Shown: positions 17,711 to 26,745, numbered from the stretch's first letter. The stretch is 64,000 bases of DNA from Pseudarthrobacter sp. L1SW (GCF_020809045.1 NZ_CP078079.1:1054001-1118000), one strand, 5' to 3'. The notes: generated from the letters alone by a model not told the origin. Numbers and translations: made by a program.

Positions 17711-17949
17711 TGATTCCCCCAATTTTCAGTTCGCCGGAAGCCCGCGGTCCCGGATGACTAGGGAATCCTATAGCCCGGACGCCGGGCGGTGTCCCAGGTT
17801 TAGCTCAGTTTTTGCCGAGCTTCCGGGTCTCGCGAGGAGCGCAATGCAGTTCCACGGGGAGCAGCATCGAGGCCAGCAGACGGTCACGCTGCTTGTCCAC
17901 CTTCCGTGGCGAATAGACGCAGGTCACGAACAGGTGCAAGGGTGGACGG

Positions 17950-18687
17950 GTGGATGCCGATATCAACTTCTATTTCGATCCGGTCTGCCCTTTTGCCTGG
18001 ATGACCAGCAAGTGGGTGCGCATGGTGCAGGCGCAGCGCGGGTACACCGTGGACTGGCGGTTCATTTCGCTGCGCCAGATCAACGCGGCAGTCGACTATG
18101 ACGCGCATTTTCCGCCTGAGTACGAGGCCGGACACATGGCCGGCCTCCGGCTTCTGCGCGTGGCGGCCAGGGCCCGTGCTGAGCATGGCCGCGAGTCGAT
18201 CGCCCGGCTGTATGAGGCATTCGGGACGCACATCTTCGAAACCGCCCCGGACACGGGTAACCTGCCTGACGAGCGCGCGGTGCGTGAGCGGCGCGGGACG
18301 CGGGAGTTTGTGGAGCCGATTCTCGCCGAGGCCGGCCTGCCCCTGGCGCTGGCGGAGGCCCTGGATGACGAGTCCTGGGACCGGGAGATCCGGCAGGAGA
18401 CGGATGAGGCACTGGGGCTGACGGGCAAGGATGTGGGCACGCCCATCATCCACTTTGAGCCGCCAACCGGCGTGGCCTTCTTCGGGCCGGTGATCAGCCG
18501 GCTGCCGGACGAAGAGTCCGCCGCCGAGCTGTGGGACCACGTGGTGGGGCTGGCACGCTTCCCCGGTTTCGCGGAGCTCAAGCGCAGCCTGCGCGAGCAG
18601 CCGCAGCTACCCGCCTTTGGAGTCACCGCCGGAGCAGTTGGCACGCAGGAGGACTGGCACGGCGGCAGCCGGCGGCAGAAGAAGTGA
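17950..18687 (+). CDS. DsbA-family thioredoxin-fold protein, Rv2466c-like (mycothiol-dependent reductase family)
   Basis: 245 residues with a GTG start. The N-terminal FYFDPVCPFAW is the active-site region of the mycothiol-dependent nitroreductase Rv2466c family. Here only Cys13 of the usual CxxC pair is present (CPFA). The VGTPIIHF cis-Pro motif near residue 160 and an inserted helical domain between them complete the DsbA/FrnE fold. It should reduce disulfides or nitro compounds with mycothiol in the cytoplasm; a single-Cys mechanism would make it glutaredoxin- or transferase-like. It stands alone upstream of an SRPBCC gene. Confidence 0.75.
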   Translation: MDADINFYFDPVCPFAWMTSKWVRMVQAQRGYTVDWRFISLRQINAAVDYDAHFPPEYEAGHMAGLRLLRVAARARAEHGRESIARLYEAFGTHIFETAPDTGNLPDERAVRERRGTREFVEPILAEAGLPLALAEALDDESWDREIRQETDEALGLTGKDVGTPIIHFEPPTGVAFFGPVISRLPDEESAAELWDHVVGLARFPGFAELKRSLREQPQLPAFGVTAGAVGTQEDWHGGSRRQKK

Positions 18688-18724
18688 CCCTCAATAAGAA
18701 GTGACTCTTAGTAAGGATGGACCC

Positions 18725-19207
18725 ATGAACCAGATCAGCACCCGCCAGTACCAGGAGTCCGTTACCGTGCAGGCGTCTGCCGAGACGGTCTACGACCTGG
18801 TCGCCGACATCACCCGGACCGGCGAGTGGAGCCCGGTCTGTACTTCGTGCTGGTGGGACGACGAGGACAGTGCCGGCCAGGTTGGTGCCTGGTTCACGGG
18901 GCGCAACGAACTGCCCCACAGGACGTGGGAGACGCGCTCGCAGGTGGTGGCCGCCGAGCGCGGCCGCGAGTTCGCCTGGCTGGTGGGCGGCAAGTTTGTC
19001 CGCTGGGGCTTCACCATGGCTCCGGCTGATACCGGGACGATGCTGACCGAGTCGTGGGAATTCCTGCCGGACGGGATAGCCATGTTCAAGGAGAAGTTCG
19101 GCGACGACGCCCCCGCCCAGATCGCCGACCGCACTGAGCAGGCGCTGGACGGCATCCCGAAAACGCTCGCGGCAATCAAGCGGATCGCCGAGTCAATCCC
19201 TGCATAG
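18725..19207 (+). CDS. SRPBCC (polyketide cyclase/START-like) protein
   Basis: 160 residues from the ATG at 18725, preceded by AAGGA. The N-terminal VTVQASAETVYDLVADITRTGEWSP is the hallmark first strand and helix of the SRPBCC fold, and WEFLPDGIAMFKEKFG lies near the C-terminus. These proteins bind hydrophobic ligands in a deep cavity; the ligand here is unknown. It follows the DsbA-like gene by 37 bp and may be cotranscribed with it. Confidence 0.75.
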   Translation: MNQISTRQYQESVTVQASAETVYDLVADITRTGEWSPVCTSCWWDDEDSAGQVGAWFTGRNELPHRTWETRSQVVAAERGREFAWLVGGKFVRWGFTMAPADTGTMLTESWEFLPDGIAMFKEKFGDDAPAQIADRTEQALDGIPKTLAAIKRIAESIPA

Positions 19208-19326
19208 CAGGCTGGGGTTCTTTCAAGGCACGACGATGGCACTCGCCCCAATGAGGTCGGCTGCCTGACGCTGTGCCGGCTGCTGGTCAACCCCTCTGGT
19301 TCCGTCCGAAGGGGCAGCGCCGGTGG

Positions 19327-20352
19327 TCAGGAGAATTGGCGTACCCGGGTCCAACCGGGGTCGGGAACGTGTTGGGTGGCTGCGCCGGCGGAACGTGCAG
19401 CGGTCTCGATGGCGTGGCGTCCATTCTGGTCATCCGAGTCGGAGTAGTAGTGCAGCAGCCTCTCCCCGGCTGCTGTTTCATGGGCTACCAAAATCCCTCG
19501 TCTTCCCAGGGCTGCAGTGACGGCATCCTCAATCGTGCGAAGTCTGTCGAGGGCCTTCGGTGTAGGCAGCCCGTCCTCCCGCTGGTTTTCATACGTAAGG
19601 CGTACTTGGGTATGAAGGTCCAGGAGAGGGTGGTCGATCCAGCGCAGCGGCCTACGGGAATTGACTAGCATTCTTTCGCCGGCCGGGGTTGTCCCTTGCA
19701 GCAGAACCCATCTATCGGTCCGTGCCTGGGAGGCCATGTGGTTGATGGCCTCCCTAAGATCCGAGGCGGTCGCGGTGGCGGCCTGCCCGCTGGGGATCGC
19801 ATTGATGGTGCCCACCCACCGTTCCACCCCGTCCTCGCCGAGAATCCAATCGAGGACCAGGAAGGACACCTGCAGGGGCTCGTCGTCCAGCATGTCCACA
19901 AAGGCTGGATGAAAAACCTTGATGTCCAGGCACTCCCTGTCCGGGTCCGGGTTTAGCTCGAAACGGATTTCTCCGAGGTGAAGCTGGCGGCCGTTGATGT
20001 CGAGGACGTTGTCGAGGACACCGGCCTGCGGCTGCCGGGCCGCGGCGTACTCCCAAGTTTCATCCGAAGCCGGTGCCGCCCGTAGCCACTGTTCTGCAAT
20101 CCGGCGCAAGCCCGCATCGCCTTCGGAACTGACAACGAGGAGATGGCGGGACACCTGCCCCTGTGCGGTGTCCCAGGCAAGGTCCGGGTGAATGGTTGCG
20201 AGCTGCTTGCTCATGGCGTGGGGCAGATTCCCCCACTCGCCGGTTGCCGCAGCAGTACTGAATGCCGTTCTGCCTTCCGCTGCCCACCACTGCCAAAAGC
20301 CTGTGATGGGATGCGAGGTAACCGGACTTGCCTTGCGCTTGAAAAACCCCAT
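19327..20352 (-). CDS. DUF695-like protein
   Basis: 341 residues from the ATG at 20352, chosen because GGGGGAGAAC precedes it directly. The N-terminal region (PITGFWQWWAAEGRTAF, LATIHPDLAWDTAQG, RHLLVVSSEGDAGLRRIAEQWL, YAAARQP) resembles the DUF695 pattern. The C-terminal ~100 residues (TPAGERMLVNSRRPL, RRGILVAHETAAGERLLHYYSD) could be a second domain. It is soluble, with no catalytic motif recognised. It stands as a single gene with no informative neighbours. Confidence 0.6.
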   Translation of the reverse strand: MGFFKRKASPVTSHPITGFWQWWAAEGRTAFSTAAATGEWGNLPHAMSKQLATIHPDLAWDTAQGQVSRHLLVVSSEGDAGLRRIAEQWLRAAPASDETWEYAAARQPQAGVLDNVLDINGRQLHLGEIRFELNPDPDRECLDIKVFHPAFVDMLDDEPLQVSFLVLDWILGEDGVERWVGTINAIPSGQAATATASDLREAINHMASQARTDRWVLLQGTTPAGERMLVNSRRPLRWIDHPLLDLHTQVRLTYENQREDGLPTPKALDRLRTIEDAVTAALGRRGILVAHETAAGERLLHYYSDSDDQNGRHAIETAARSAGAATQHVPDPGWTRVRQFS

Positions 20353-20446
20353 GTTCTCCCCCCTGCTCGCCGTCGTTATGCCGCCGTGCATGCATTTGCT
20401 CCCGGGGCATTTGGTCCTCAGCCTAGATCGCAAGGCTGTGGGGTGC

Positions 20447-20551
20447 CTACCCTAGACGCGGCGTCTGGCAGGAATGCATCGACTGCATTACGGAAAGGTG
20501 GCCCGCCCGGGCTGCGATGAGGCACTTGGCCACGTAGATGGGCCCGTTGCC
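20447..20551 (-). pseudogene. GntR/UTRA regulator C-terminal relic
   Basis: The last 34 codons read GNGPIYVAKCLIAARAGHLSV..., closely matching the C-terminus of the GntR regulator at 30882-31664 (NRPFYLAKCLVSARAGHLSV). Nothing upstream continues the gene. It is a small leftover of a duplicated or replaced regulator about 10 kb from its relative. Confidence 0.65.
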
Positions 20552-20671
20552 CGGACCTGGCGAGTGCCGGAGCTTGCGTTTGTTGGACAAGTGGCCTCCG
20601 ACCCCATTGACGCTGCAAGTGGGGAGGCGTAGAACGGCAACTACGGGCATCCCAAGGGCGGTCATTTGGCA

Positions 20672-21073
20672 ATGAATAATGTCATCGCTTACCTCGACAC
20701 GTCGACTGTGCATGCCGGTCGGATTGGGGAACTTAGACCCGCAATGGCAGAACTCGCCGCCTTTGTCGAGGCCAACGAGCCGCGAATCATCTTGTACTCC
20801 GTGTATTTCACCCCGGACGAATCGACTATGAGCGTCCTCCACGTGCATCCGGACATCGCGTCGCTGGAGCTCCACCTGAAAGTGGCAGGGCCAAAATTTC
20901 CGCCGATTGCGCCGTTCATCACCATGGAAACGATCGAGATTTTCGGGCACCCAACTCCGGACGTCACTGCCCAACTGGTGGCCAAAGCGAAGCTACTTGG
21001 ACACGGAACGGTGATCGTCCGGGAGCTGCACGCCGGTTTTGCGCGGACGCTCCAGAATCTTGCGGGAACCTAA
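20672..21073 (+). CDS. Conserved small protein, possibly antibiotic-biosynthesis-monooxygenase (ABM)-like
   Basis: 133 residues from the ATG at 20672; the ribosome binding site is weak. The sequence has the rhythm of a dimeric alpha/beta barrel: a first strand IAYLDTSTVHAGRI, a long helix LRPAMAELAAFVEANEP, then ILYSVYFTPDESTMSVLHVHPD and ASLELHLKVAGPKF. No catalytic residues can be assigned. It could equally be an uncharacterised heat-stable barrel protein. Confidence 0.5.
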   Translation: MNNVIAYLDTSTVHAGRIGELRPAMAELAAFVEANEPRIILYSVYFTPDESTMSVLHVHPDIASLELHLKVAGPKFPPIAPFITMETIEIFGHPTPDVTAQLVAKAKLLGHGTVIVRELHAGFARTLQNLAGT

Positions 21074-21153
21074 ACAGACCCTGGGGGCTTTAGGAACAAG
21101 GTATTTTTCGCGGGTTTCGAGGTAGTTGTCCTCATACGTGTAATCGAGCTCCA

Positions 21154-22242
21154 CTAGCGCCGGTGCGGCACCTTGCGGGCGGGTGAGCCGGCGCGGGTGG
21201 CGCTGTTGCGCACAACGAGGGTGGGTGCGATTGGCGTACGGTCCACGTCCCGTCCTTCCATCGCACCAAGAAGCACTTCCACGCTCATAAGCGCCAGGGC
21301 GTTGAAGTCCTGGCGCACGGTGGTCAGGGGCGGCAGGAAGTAGTCGGACCCTTCGATGTCGTCGAAGCCAACGATGCTGACATCCTCCGGGACGCGGACG
21401 CCGCTTTCGGCGAAGGCGCGGATGACCCCCAGGGCGGTGTGGTCGCTGGCGGCGAAGATGGCCTGGGGGACCTTTTTCTCCCGGACGAGCCGGAGGCCGG
21501 TTTCGTAGGCCCACTTGGGGCTCCAGTCACCCTTCAGGCACAGCCCGGGCTTGAGCCCGGCGTCACGGAGCGTAGCCTCCCAGCCGCGCTTGCGCACCCG
21601 CCCGTCGAACCAGTCCATGGAGCCGGCGAGGTGGGCGATATCCGTGTGGCCAAGGTCGATGAGGTGCTGGGTGGCCAGCCGGGCCCCGAGTTCCTGGTTT
21701 TCGGAGTAGGTGAAGACGTTTGGGGTGGATGATGCTCCGGCGGCGATCATCTCCACTGGCACGCGGAAAGAGGCATTCCAGACGGCGGCTGCCATCTCCA
21801 CCAGAGGGGCAATGACAATGATTCCCCCCACGCCGGTATCGTCCAGGGTGTCCAGGGCTGCCTGCACGGACTCTTCGTCGGGTTTCTCGACACTGATGAC
21901 GGTTGTGGCGTAGCCCTTCTTGCGGGCGACGTTCTCGAGGGCCATAAGTGTCCCCACCGGGCCGAACCGGGGGGATCCGTCAGACAGGATGCCGATGGAC
22001 GTCGGCCGGCTGGTGACCAGCGCGGTGGCTGCCCGGTTCCGGCGGTACCCGATGTCCTTGATGACCTGCAGAACCCGCTGGCGCGTTGCAGCGCTCACGT
22101 CCGGTGCGTCGTTGAGTACCCGGGAAACTGTGCCGAAAGAGACCCCGGCCACCTGGGCCACATCGTTGATAGTGGGCTTCCGGCGCACCGGGGCGTCCCG
22201 TAGCTTCTCGTTCGCCTCGCGGGGAACCGCCATGCCTGCCAC
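21154..22242 (-). CDS. LacI-family repressor of the adjacent sugar operon
   Basis: 362 residues from the GTG at 22242 (AGGAG five bases upstream); an ATG at 22233 is the alternative. The LacI helix-turn-helix is clear: TINDVAQVAGVSFGTVSRVLND with the hinge helix QRVLQVIKDIGYRRN. The ligand-binding core has TSIGILSDG, HTALGVIRAFAESG and SIVGFDDIEGSDYF. It is divergent from the sugar ABC operon, whose start carries three CGTAAACG-type palindromes, the classic LacI-family site, so it almost certainly represses that operon. Confidence 0.9.
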   Translation of the reverse strand: MAGMAVPREANEKLRDAPVRRKPTINDVAQVAGVSFGTVSRVLNDAPDVSAATRQRVLQVIKDIGYRRNRAATALVTSRPTSIGILSDGSPRFGPVGTLMALENVARKKGYATTVISVEKPDEESVQAALDTLDDTGVGGIIVIAPLVEMAAAVWNASFRVPVEMIAAGASSTPNVFTYSENQELGARLATQHLIDLGHTDIAHLAGSMDWFDGRVRKRGWEATLRDAGLKPGLCLKGDWSPKWAYETGLRLVREKKVPQAIFAASDHTALGVIRAFAESGVRVPEDVSIVGFDDIEGSDYFLPPLTTVRQDFNALALMSVEVLLGAMEGRDVDRTPIAPTLVVRNSATRAGSPARKVPHRR

Positions 22243-22352
22243 GTTCTCTCCTGTCTTGCACCTCCCGGACCGAACCCATGGGTTCCGTGCGTTTTCAATC
22301 TTACGACGACCCGATGCCCCAACGGGGCCGGAAGAACCGCTTCCTGTGACCC

Positions 22353-22382
22353 TTGACACCCTTCTCCGTAAACGTTTACGAT
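22353..22382 (+). promoter_or_regulatory. Sigma-70-like promoter of the sugar operon
   Basis: TTGACA (22353-22358) and TACGAT (22377-22382) are separated by 18 bp. The -10 overlaps the first LacI operator, so repressor binding would block RNA polymerase. Confidence 0.65.
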
Positions 22383-22423
22383 GGTGTCCGTAAACGTTCA
22401 CGGTAATCTCGTAAACGCTTACG
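22367..22423. promoter_or_regulatory. Three tandem LacI-family operators
   Basis: CGTAAACGTTTACG (22367-22380), CGTAAACGTTCACG (22389-22402) and CGTAAACGCTTACG (22410-22423). Starts are 22 and 21 bp apart, about two helical turns, so all three face the same side of the DNA. The first is a perfect palindrome. Confidence 0.85.
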
Positions 22424-22455
22424 GAGGCAGCGCATTCAATGAGGAAAGGAGCGGG

Positions 22456-22938
22456 ATGGCTGACAGCATCGCCTACGCACTCGCGCTCGATCCCAGCACT
22501 GGGCTTCGACATGTGGACCAAGCACAGTGGGCACATTTGGAAGAGCTCCTGAGGGATACGGCGCCCAACGATCTTGCAGCCGCTGTCCGCACCTTCGTCT
22601 CCGCCGGTTCCTCGGCCGTCGTCGGAATCTTCGATGGCGATCTCCTCTGGGCCAGCCTGGTTGTTTCTGTGGACAACTCCGGCGCACCCCAGTCCGTGTC
22701 CACCATTGACGGCCCGATGGCCCAATCGGGCGGGGAAATGGCCAAAGCCGCAGGCGAAGCCGTGCGGTGGGTCCAGGCCCATCAGGGGCCCTGTTCGCTG
22801 GGCCTCTTCGTCGACAAGGTGCACGCAGAGGCGCTCCTCAGGGCTTCAGACAAAGCCGCCGCCCTACGCACAGCCTCGGCAGCTGGCGGACTCGTCCTCT
22901 CGCCGGTTCCCCCAGCCCTGGCAATAGCGCTCGCCTGA
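22456..22938 (+). CDS. Unknown 160-residue protein, first gene of the sugar operon
   Basis: ATG at 22456 with AAAGGAG five bases upstream. It is a soluble, Ala-rich protein without signal peptide or membrane segment. Visible blocks are VDQAQWAHLEELLRDTAP, SSAVVGIFDGDLLWASLVVSVD and GPCSLGLFVDKVHAEALLRA. I do not recognise a family. Its place between the operators and the binding-protein gene, 50 bp before it, says it is made together with the transporter. It could be a regulatory or metabolic accessory of the pathway. Confidence 0.75.
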   Translation: MADSIAYALALDPSTGLRHVDQAQWAHLEELLRDTAPNDLAAAVRTFVSAGSSAVVGIFDGDLLWASLVVSVDNSGAPQSVSTIDGPMAQSGGEMAKAAGEAVRWVQAHQGPCSLGLFVDKVHAEALLRASDKAAALRTASAAGGLVLSPVPPALAIALA

Positions 22939-22988
22939 TCCACCACAGGCATCCACCCCATCCATCCACCCAAAAGCACTGGAGAACA

Positions 22989-24149
22989 ATGATGATCCGC
23001 AGGCTTCCCATCGTGGCCCTGGCCGCAGCCCTGTCACTTTCTGTCGCTTCCTGCAGCAGTTCAACAACGGCCACATCAAACGCCCCCGACGCCGGCGTTT
23101 CCGAGAAGGCCCAGCAGGCCCTTGACAAGATCAAGGGGCAGGTCCTGAGCAAGGGCCCCAACGGCGAGACGCCCTCCCCGGCGTCCGTCGCGGACCTGAC
23201 TCCCGAAGAGATCGCGAAGGTCAAGGGACTCAACGCCAAAGCCGCAATCGTGATGCACTACGGCGGCAACGACTGGGCCAACGCCCAGGTGAACGGGCTC
23301 AAGAGCGAATTCGAACAGCTCGGGATCAAGGTCATCGCCACCACCGACGCGAACTTCAAGCCGGACAAGCAGGTCTCGGACATCGAGACCGTCATGACGC
23401 AGGATCCGGACATCATCGTTTCCATCCCCACGGACCCCGTGGCCACCGCCTCCGCATACAAGAAGGCCGCCGAAGCGGGAACGAAGCTCGTCTTCATGGA
23501 CAACATCCCCCAGGGACTGACCGCCGGCAAGGACTACGTCTCCGTTGTTTCCGCTGACAACTATGGCAACGGCGTCGTCTCTGCGCACCAGATGGCCAAG
23601 GCGCTTGGTGGCAAGGGCAAGATCGGTCTTGTCTTCCACCAGGCCGACTTCTTCGTCACCAAGCAGCGCTACGACGGCTTCAAGGAAACCATCACCAAGG
23701 AATACCCGGACATCAAGATCGTCGAGGAAAAGGGGATCGCCGGTCCGGACTTCGCTGGAGACGCCCAGGCAGCCGCCAACGCCATGCTGAGCAAGTACCC
23801 CGACCTGGGCGGCATCTGGGCCGTTTGGGACGTTCCCGCAGAGGGTGTCATGGCTGCCGCCCGTGCCGCCGGCCGCCCGGACCTGAAGATCGCCACGGAG
23901 GACCTCGGCAAGAATGTCGCCATCGCACTGGCCAAGGACGAACTCGTCGTCGGCCTCGGAGCGCAGGTTCCGTTCGACCAGGGTGTGACAGAGGCGCGGC
24001 TGGCTGCCGGCGCGCTCATCGGCAAGGAAGCACCCGCCTACGTGGCGCTGAGCGCCCTCCCGGTGGACCACTCCAACGTCCTGGAAGCCTGGAAGCAGGT
24101 CTACCACGAGGACGCCCCGAAGGACATCCAGGACTCCTACAAGCAGTAG
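22989..24149 (+). CDS. Sugar ABC transporter substrate-binding lipoprotein
   Basis: 386 residues, with GGAGAACA before the first of two adjacent ATGs. A lipoprotein signal ends at SVASC, so Cys22 would be lipidated and anchor the protein outside the membrane. The rest is a periplasmic-binding-protein type I fold (peripla_BP_4): AAIVMHYGGNDWANAQVNGLKSEFEQLGIKV, then ATTDANF and DIIVSIPTDPVATASAYK. It delivers the sugar to the ATPase/permease encoded next. The pathway context suggests a levoglucosan-type anhydrosugar, but the substrate is not proven. Confidence 0.85.
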   Translation: MMIRRLPIVALAAALSLSVASCSSSTTATSNAPDAGVSEKAQQALDKIKGQVLSKGPNGETPSPASVADLTPEEIAKVKGLNAKAAIVMHYGGNDWANAQVNGLKSEFEQLGIKVIATTDANFKPDKQVSDIETVMTQDPDIIVSIPTDPVATASAYKKAAEAGTKLVFMDNIPQGLTAGKDYVSVVSADNYGNGVVSAHQMAKALGGKGKIGLVFHQADFFVTKQRYDGFKETITKEYPDIKIVEEKGIAGPDFAGDAQAAANAMLSKYPDLGGIWAVWDVPAEGVMAAARAAGRPDLKIATEDLGKNVAIALAKDELVVGLGAQVPFDQGVTEARLAAGALIGKEAPAYVALSALPVDHSNVLEAWKQVYHEDAPKDIQDSYKQ

Positions 24150-24203
24150 CCAAGACCCGACGGCGCGGGGGCCCCGCCCCCGCGCCACTCCGAAAGGGCA
24201 ACC

Positions 24204-25712
24204 ATGAACACCGCAGACAATGTCGTCGAAATGCGCTCGATCTCCAAGGGCTTCAACGGCGTTTCCGTGCTGAAGGACGTCAGCTTCGACGTCCGGAAGG
24301 GCGAGGTCCACGCACTCGCCGGCGGCAATGGCGCCGGGAAGTCCACGCTCATGAAGATCCTCCAGGGCGTCTACCAGGCAGACGCTGGAGAGATCCTCAT
24401 AGGCGGGAAGCCGGCCGCCATCAACTCGATCCAGGACGCCAAGGCCGCCGGGATCGGGATGGTCTTCCAGGAATTCAGCCTGGTACCGAGCCTGACCGTT
24501 GCACAGAACATCTTCCTCGCTGCCGAACCGCTCGGCAGGGGCGGGCTTATCGACGACCGCACCGCGGTGAAACGGGCCAGGGAGGTCTTCTCCGAGATGG
24601 AGGTCGACGTCGACCCCCGCGCGGAGGTCTCCCGGCTCGGCACTGCCTACTGGCAGCTGACCGAGATCGCCAAGGCCCTGGCCCAGAACGCCCAGGTCCT
24701 GATCATGGACGAACCCACTGCCAGCCTGGCCCGGCACGAGTCCGAAGCGCTCTTCGAACTGATCGACCGCCTCAAGCAGCGCGGCATCTCGATCATCTAC
24801 ATCTCGCACCGCATGGACGAGGTGTACCGGCTGGCGGACCGGATCACCATCCTCCGCGATGGCCGCCACCTCCTCACCGCGCCTCTGACGGACGTCACTC
24901 CCGAGCAGATCGTTGAAGGCATTGTTGGCAAGAAGATCGAAGGCCAGCTTTCCTACCGGGAGCGGGACCACGTGGCCCACGATGGCGCGCCGCTGCTGGA
25001 AGTCCGCGGGCTTAACGCCGGGAACCGGGTGCGGGACGTTTCCTTCACGCTCCGCCCCGGCGAAATCCTCGGCCTGGCAGGGCTGATGGGAAGCGGACGC
25101 ACCGAGCTGGCCCGTGCCCTCTTCGGCATAGACAAAGTGGACAGCGGTGACGTCCTCCTGCGGGGCAAGAAGGTCAACCTTGCCTCTCCACAGCAGGCCA
25201 TCAACGCCGGCGTCGCCCTCATCCCGGAGGACCGCAGGGCCCAAGGCCTCGTCCTGGAGCACTCCGTCCAAGACAACCTGCTCCTGCCGCTGCTCGGACA
25301 GATCCAGCGGGGACCACTCCTTGACGGCGGCAAAGGCAAGGAATTGTCCTCGTCACTGATCAAGAGGTTCGCAGTCAAGGTGGCTCACCCCAACCGTCCG
25401 GTGCGGCTCCTCTCGGGCGGCAACCAGCAGAAGGTGGTTATCGCCAAGTGGCTGGGCACCGATCCGGACATCCTGATCCTGGATGAGCCCACGGCCGGCG
25501 TCGACATCGGCACCAAAAGCGAAATCCTGGACATGATCCGCGAGCTGGCAAGTGCCGGCAAGGCCGTCATCGTCATCTCCTCCGAGTACCCCGAACTACT
25601 CGCGGTCAGCGACCGCGTCCTCGTCCTCAAGGACGGCTCCATCATCCGCGACATTCCCCGCAGCGATATCGCTGACGAGGAATATCTCCAACTTGCAGTC
25701 CAGGGAGTCTGA
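24204..25712 (+). CDS. Sugar ABC transporter ATP-binding protein (RbsA type, two ABC domains)
   Basis: 502 residues with duplicated nucleotide-binding domains. Domain 1 has Walker A GGNGAGKST (40-48, Lys46) and Walker B VLIMDEPTASL. The signature between them reads TAYWQLTEIAKAL instead of an LS-x-GQ-type motif. Domain 2 has the degenerate P-loop GLMGSGRTEL usual for RbsA proteins, a good signature LSGGNQQKV and Walker B ILILDEPTAGVD. It powers uptake with the permease starting three bases after its stop. Confidence 0.9.
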   Translation: MNTADNVVEMRSISKGFNGVSVLKDVSFDVRKGEVHALAGGNGAGKSTLMKILQGVYQADAGEILIGGKPAAINSIQDAKAAGIGMVFQEFSLVPSLTVAQNIFLAAEPLGRGGLIDDRTAVKRAREVFSEMEVDVDPRAEVSRLGTAYWQLTEIAKALAQNAQVLIMDEPTASLARHESEALFELIDRLKQRGISIIYISHRMDEVYRLADRITILRDGRHLLTAPLTDVTPEQIVEGIVGKKIEGQLSYRERDHVAHDGAPLLEVRGLNAGNRVRDVSFTLRPGEILGLAGLMGSGRTELARALFGIDKVDSGDVLLRGKKVNLASPQQAINAGVALIPEDRRAQGLVLEHSVQDNLLLPLLGQIQRGPLLDGGKGKELSSSLIKRFAVKVAHPNRPVRLLSGGNQQKVVIAKWLGTDPDILILDEPTAGVDIGTKSEILDMIRELASAGKAVIVISSEYPELLAVSDRVLVLKDGSIIRDIPRSDIADEEYLQLAVQGV

Positions 25713-25715
25713 ACA

Positions 25716-26699
25716 GTGAGCAAGGCAAACACCATCGCGCCCCGGGACACCGCGGCCCGCAATTTCGGCACCGTCCTGAAAGAACTCGACTGGCGGCGCT
25801 ACGTCATCTACATCGGCTTCGTCGTCGTCTTCATCTTCTTCGCCATCCTCCTGCGCGACCAGGGCTTCCTGTCGCCCAACAACCTGCTGAACATCTTCCG
25901 GCAGACGGCCACCATCACCGTCATCGCCGTCGGCATGACCTACGTGATCGCATGCGCGGAGATCGACCTGAGCGTCGGATCCGTGGCCGGTCTCTCCAGC
26001 GTCTGCACCGCGATGGCGCTGTCCCAGTTTGGCCTGGTCCCCGGGATCCTGGCGGGCCTCGCCGTCGGACTGGTGGTCGGATCCATCAATGGCGCGCTCG
26101 TCAGCCTCCTCGGCATCCCGTCCTTCCTGGTGACGCTCGGCATGCTGGGGATAGCGGTCGGCGTCGCCCAATGGATCACCGCCTCGGCACCCCAGCCGAT
26201 CCTGAACGATACCTTCAACATGCTGTTCGGATCCGGCAACTTCGGCCCCGTTCCGGGGCTGGTGGTCTGGAGCGCCATCTTTGTTGCCATCGGCGCCGTA
26301 GTCCTGAACCGCACCCGGTTCGGCCGCCAGGTCCTGGCCACGGGAGGCAACCGCAACGCAGCGGACTTCACCGGCATCAACACCAAGCGCATCAAATTCC
26401 AGGTCCTCCTGATCTCGGCCATGGCGGCAAGCGTCGCCGGCATGCTCTACGCCGGCCGCCTCCAGTCCGGCCGGTTCCAGTGGGGATCGGGAGACGAACT
26501 CTCCGCAATCGCCGCCGTCATCCTGGGCGGAACCAGCCTCTTCGGCGGGTTCGGCTCCATCATCGGCACCCTCTTCGGCGCCCTGCTGATCGGCCTGATC
26601 AACAACGGGCTGATCCTCGCCGGACTCGACAGCAGCCAGCAGCAGGTTGTCCGCGGCGCCATCATCATCCTGGCCGTCGCCATGGCCCGGAAGAAATAG
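25716..26699 (+). CDS. Sugar ABC transporter permease (RbsC type)
   Basis: 327 residues with a GTG start. It is an integral membrane protein with eight or more hydrophobic segments. AEIDLSVGSVAGLS and the cytoplasmic NRTRFGRQVLATGGNRNAADFTGI coupling loop are family hallmarks of BPD_transp_2 permeases. The gene is tightly linked to the ATPase and forms the homodimeric channel of the importer. Confidence 0.9.
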   Translation: MSKANTIAPRDTAARNFGTVLKELDWRRYVIYIGFVVVFIFFAILLRDQGFLSPNNLLNIFRQTATITVIAVGMTYVIACAEIDLSVGSVAGLSSVCTAMALSQFGLVPGILAGLAVGLVVGSINGALVSLLGIPSFLVTLGMLGIAVGVAQWITASAPQPILNDTFNMLFGSGNFGPVPGLVVWSAIFVAIGAVVLNRTRFGRQVLATGGNRNAADFTGINTKRIKFQVLLISAMAASVAGMLYAGRLQSGRFQWGSGDELSAIAAVILGGTSLFGGFGSIIGTLFGALLIGLINNGLILAGLDSSQQQVVRGAIIILAVAMARKK

Positions 26700-26745
26700 C
26701 ACACATGATCTTCAACCCTTCTTCGGCTCCTGAAAGGCAGAAGCA

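Noticed and set aside
23076..25271. 731-codon minus-strand frame opposite the binding protein and ATPase genes
   Set aside because: Antisense shadow; the plus strand has unmistakable ABC motifs and ribosome binding sites.
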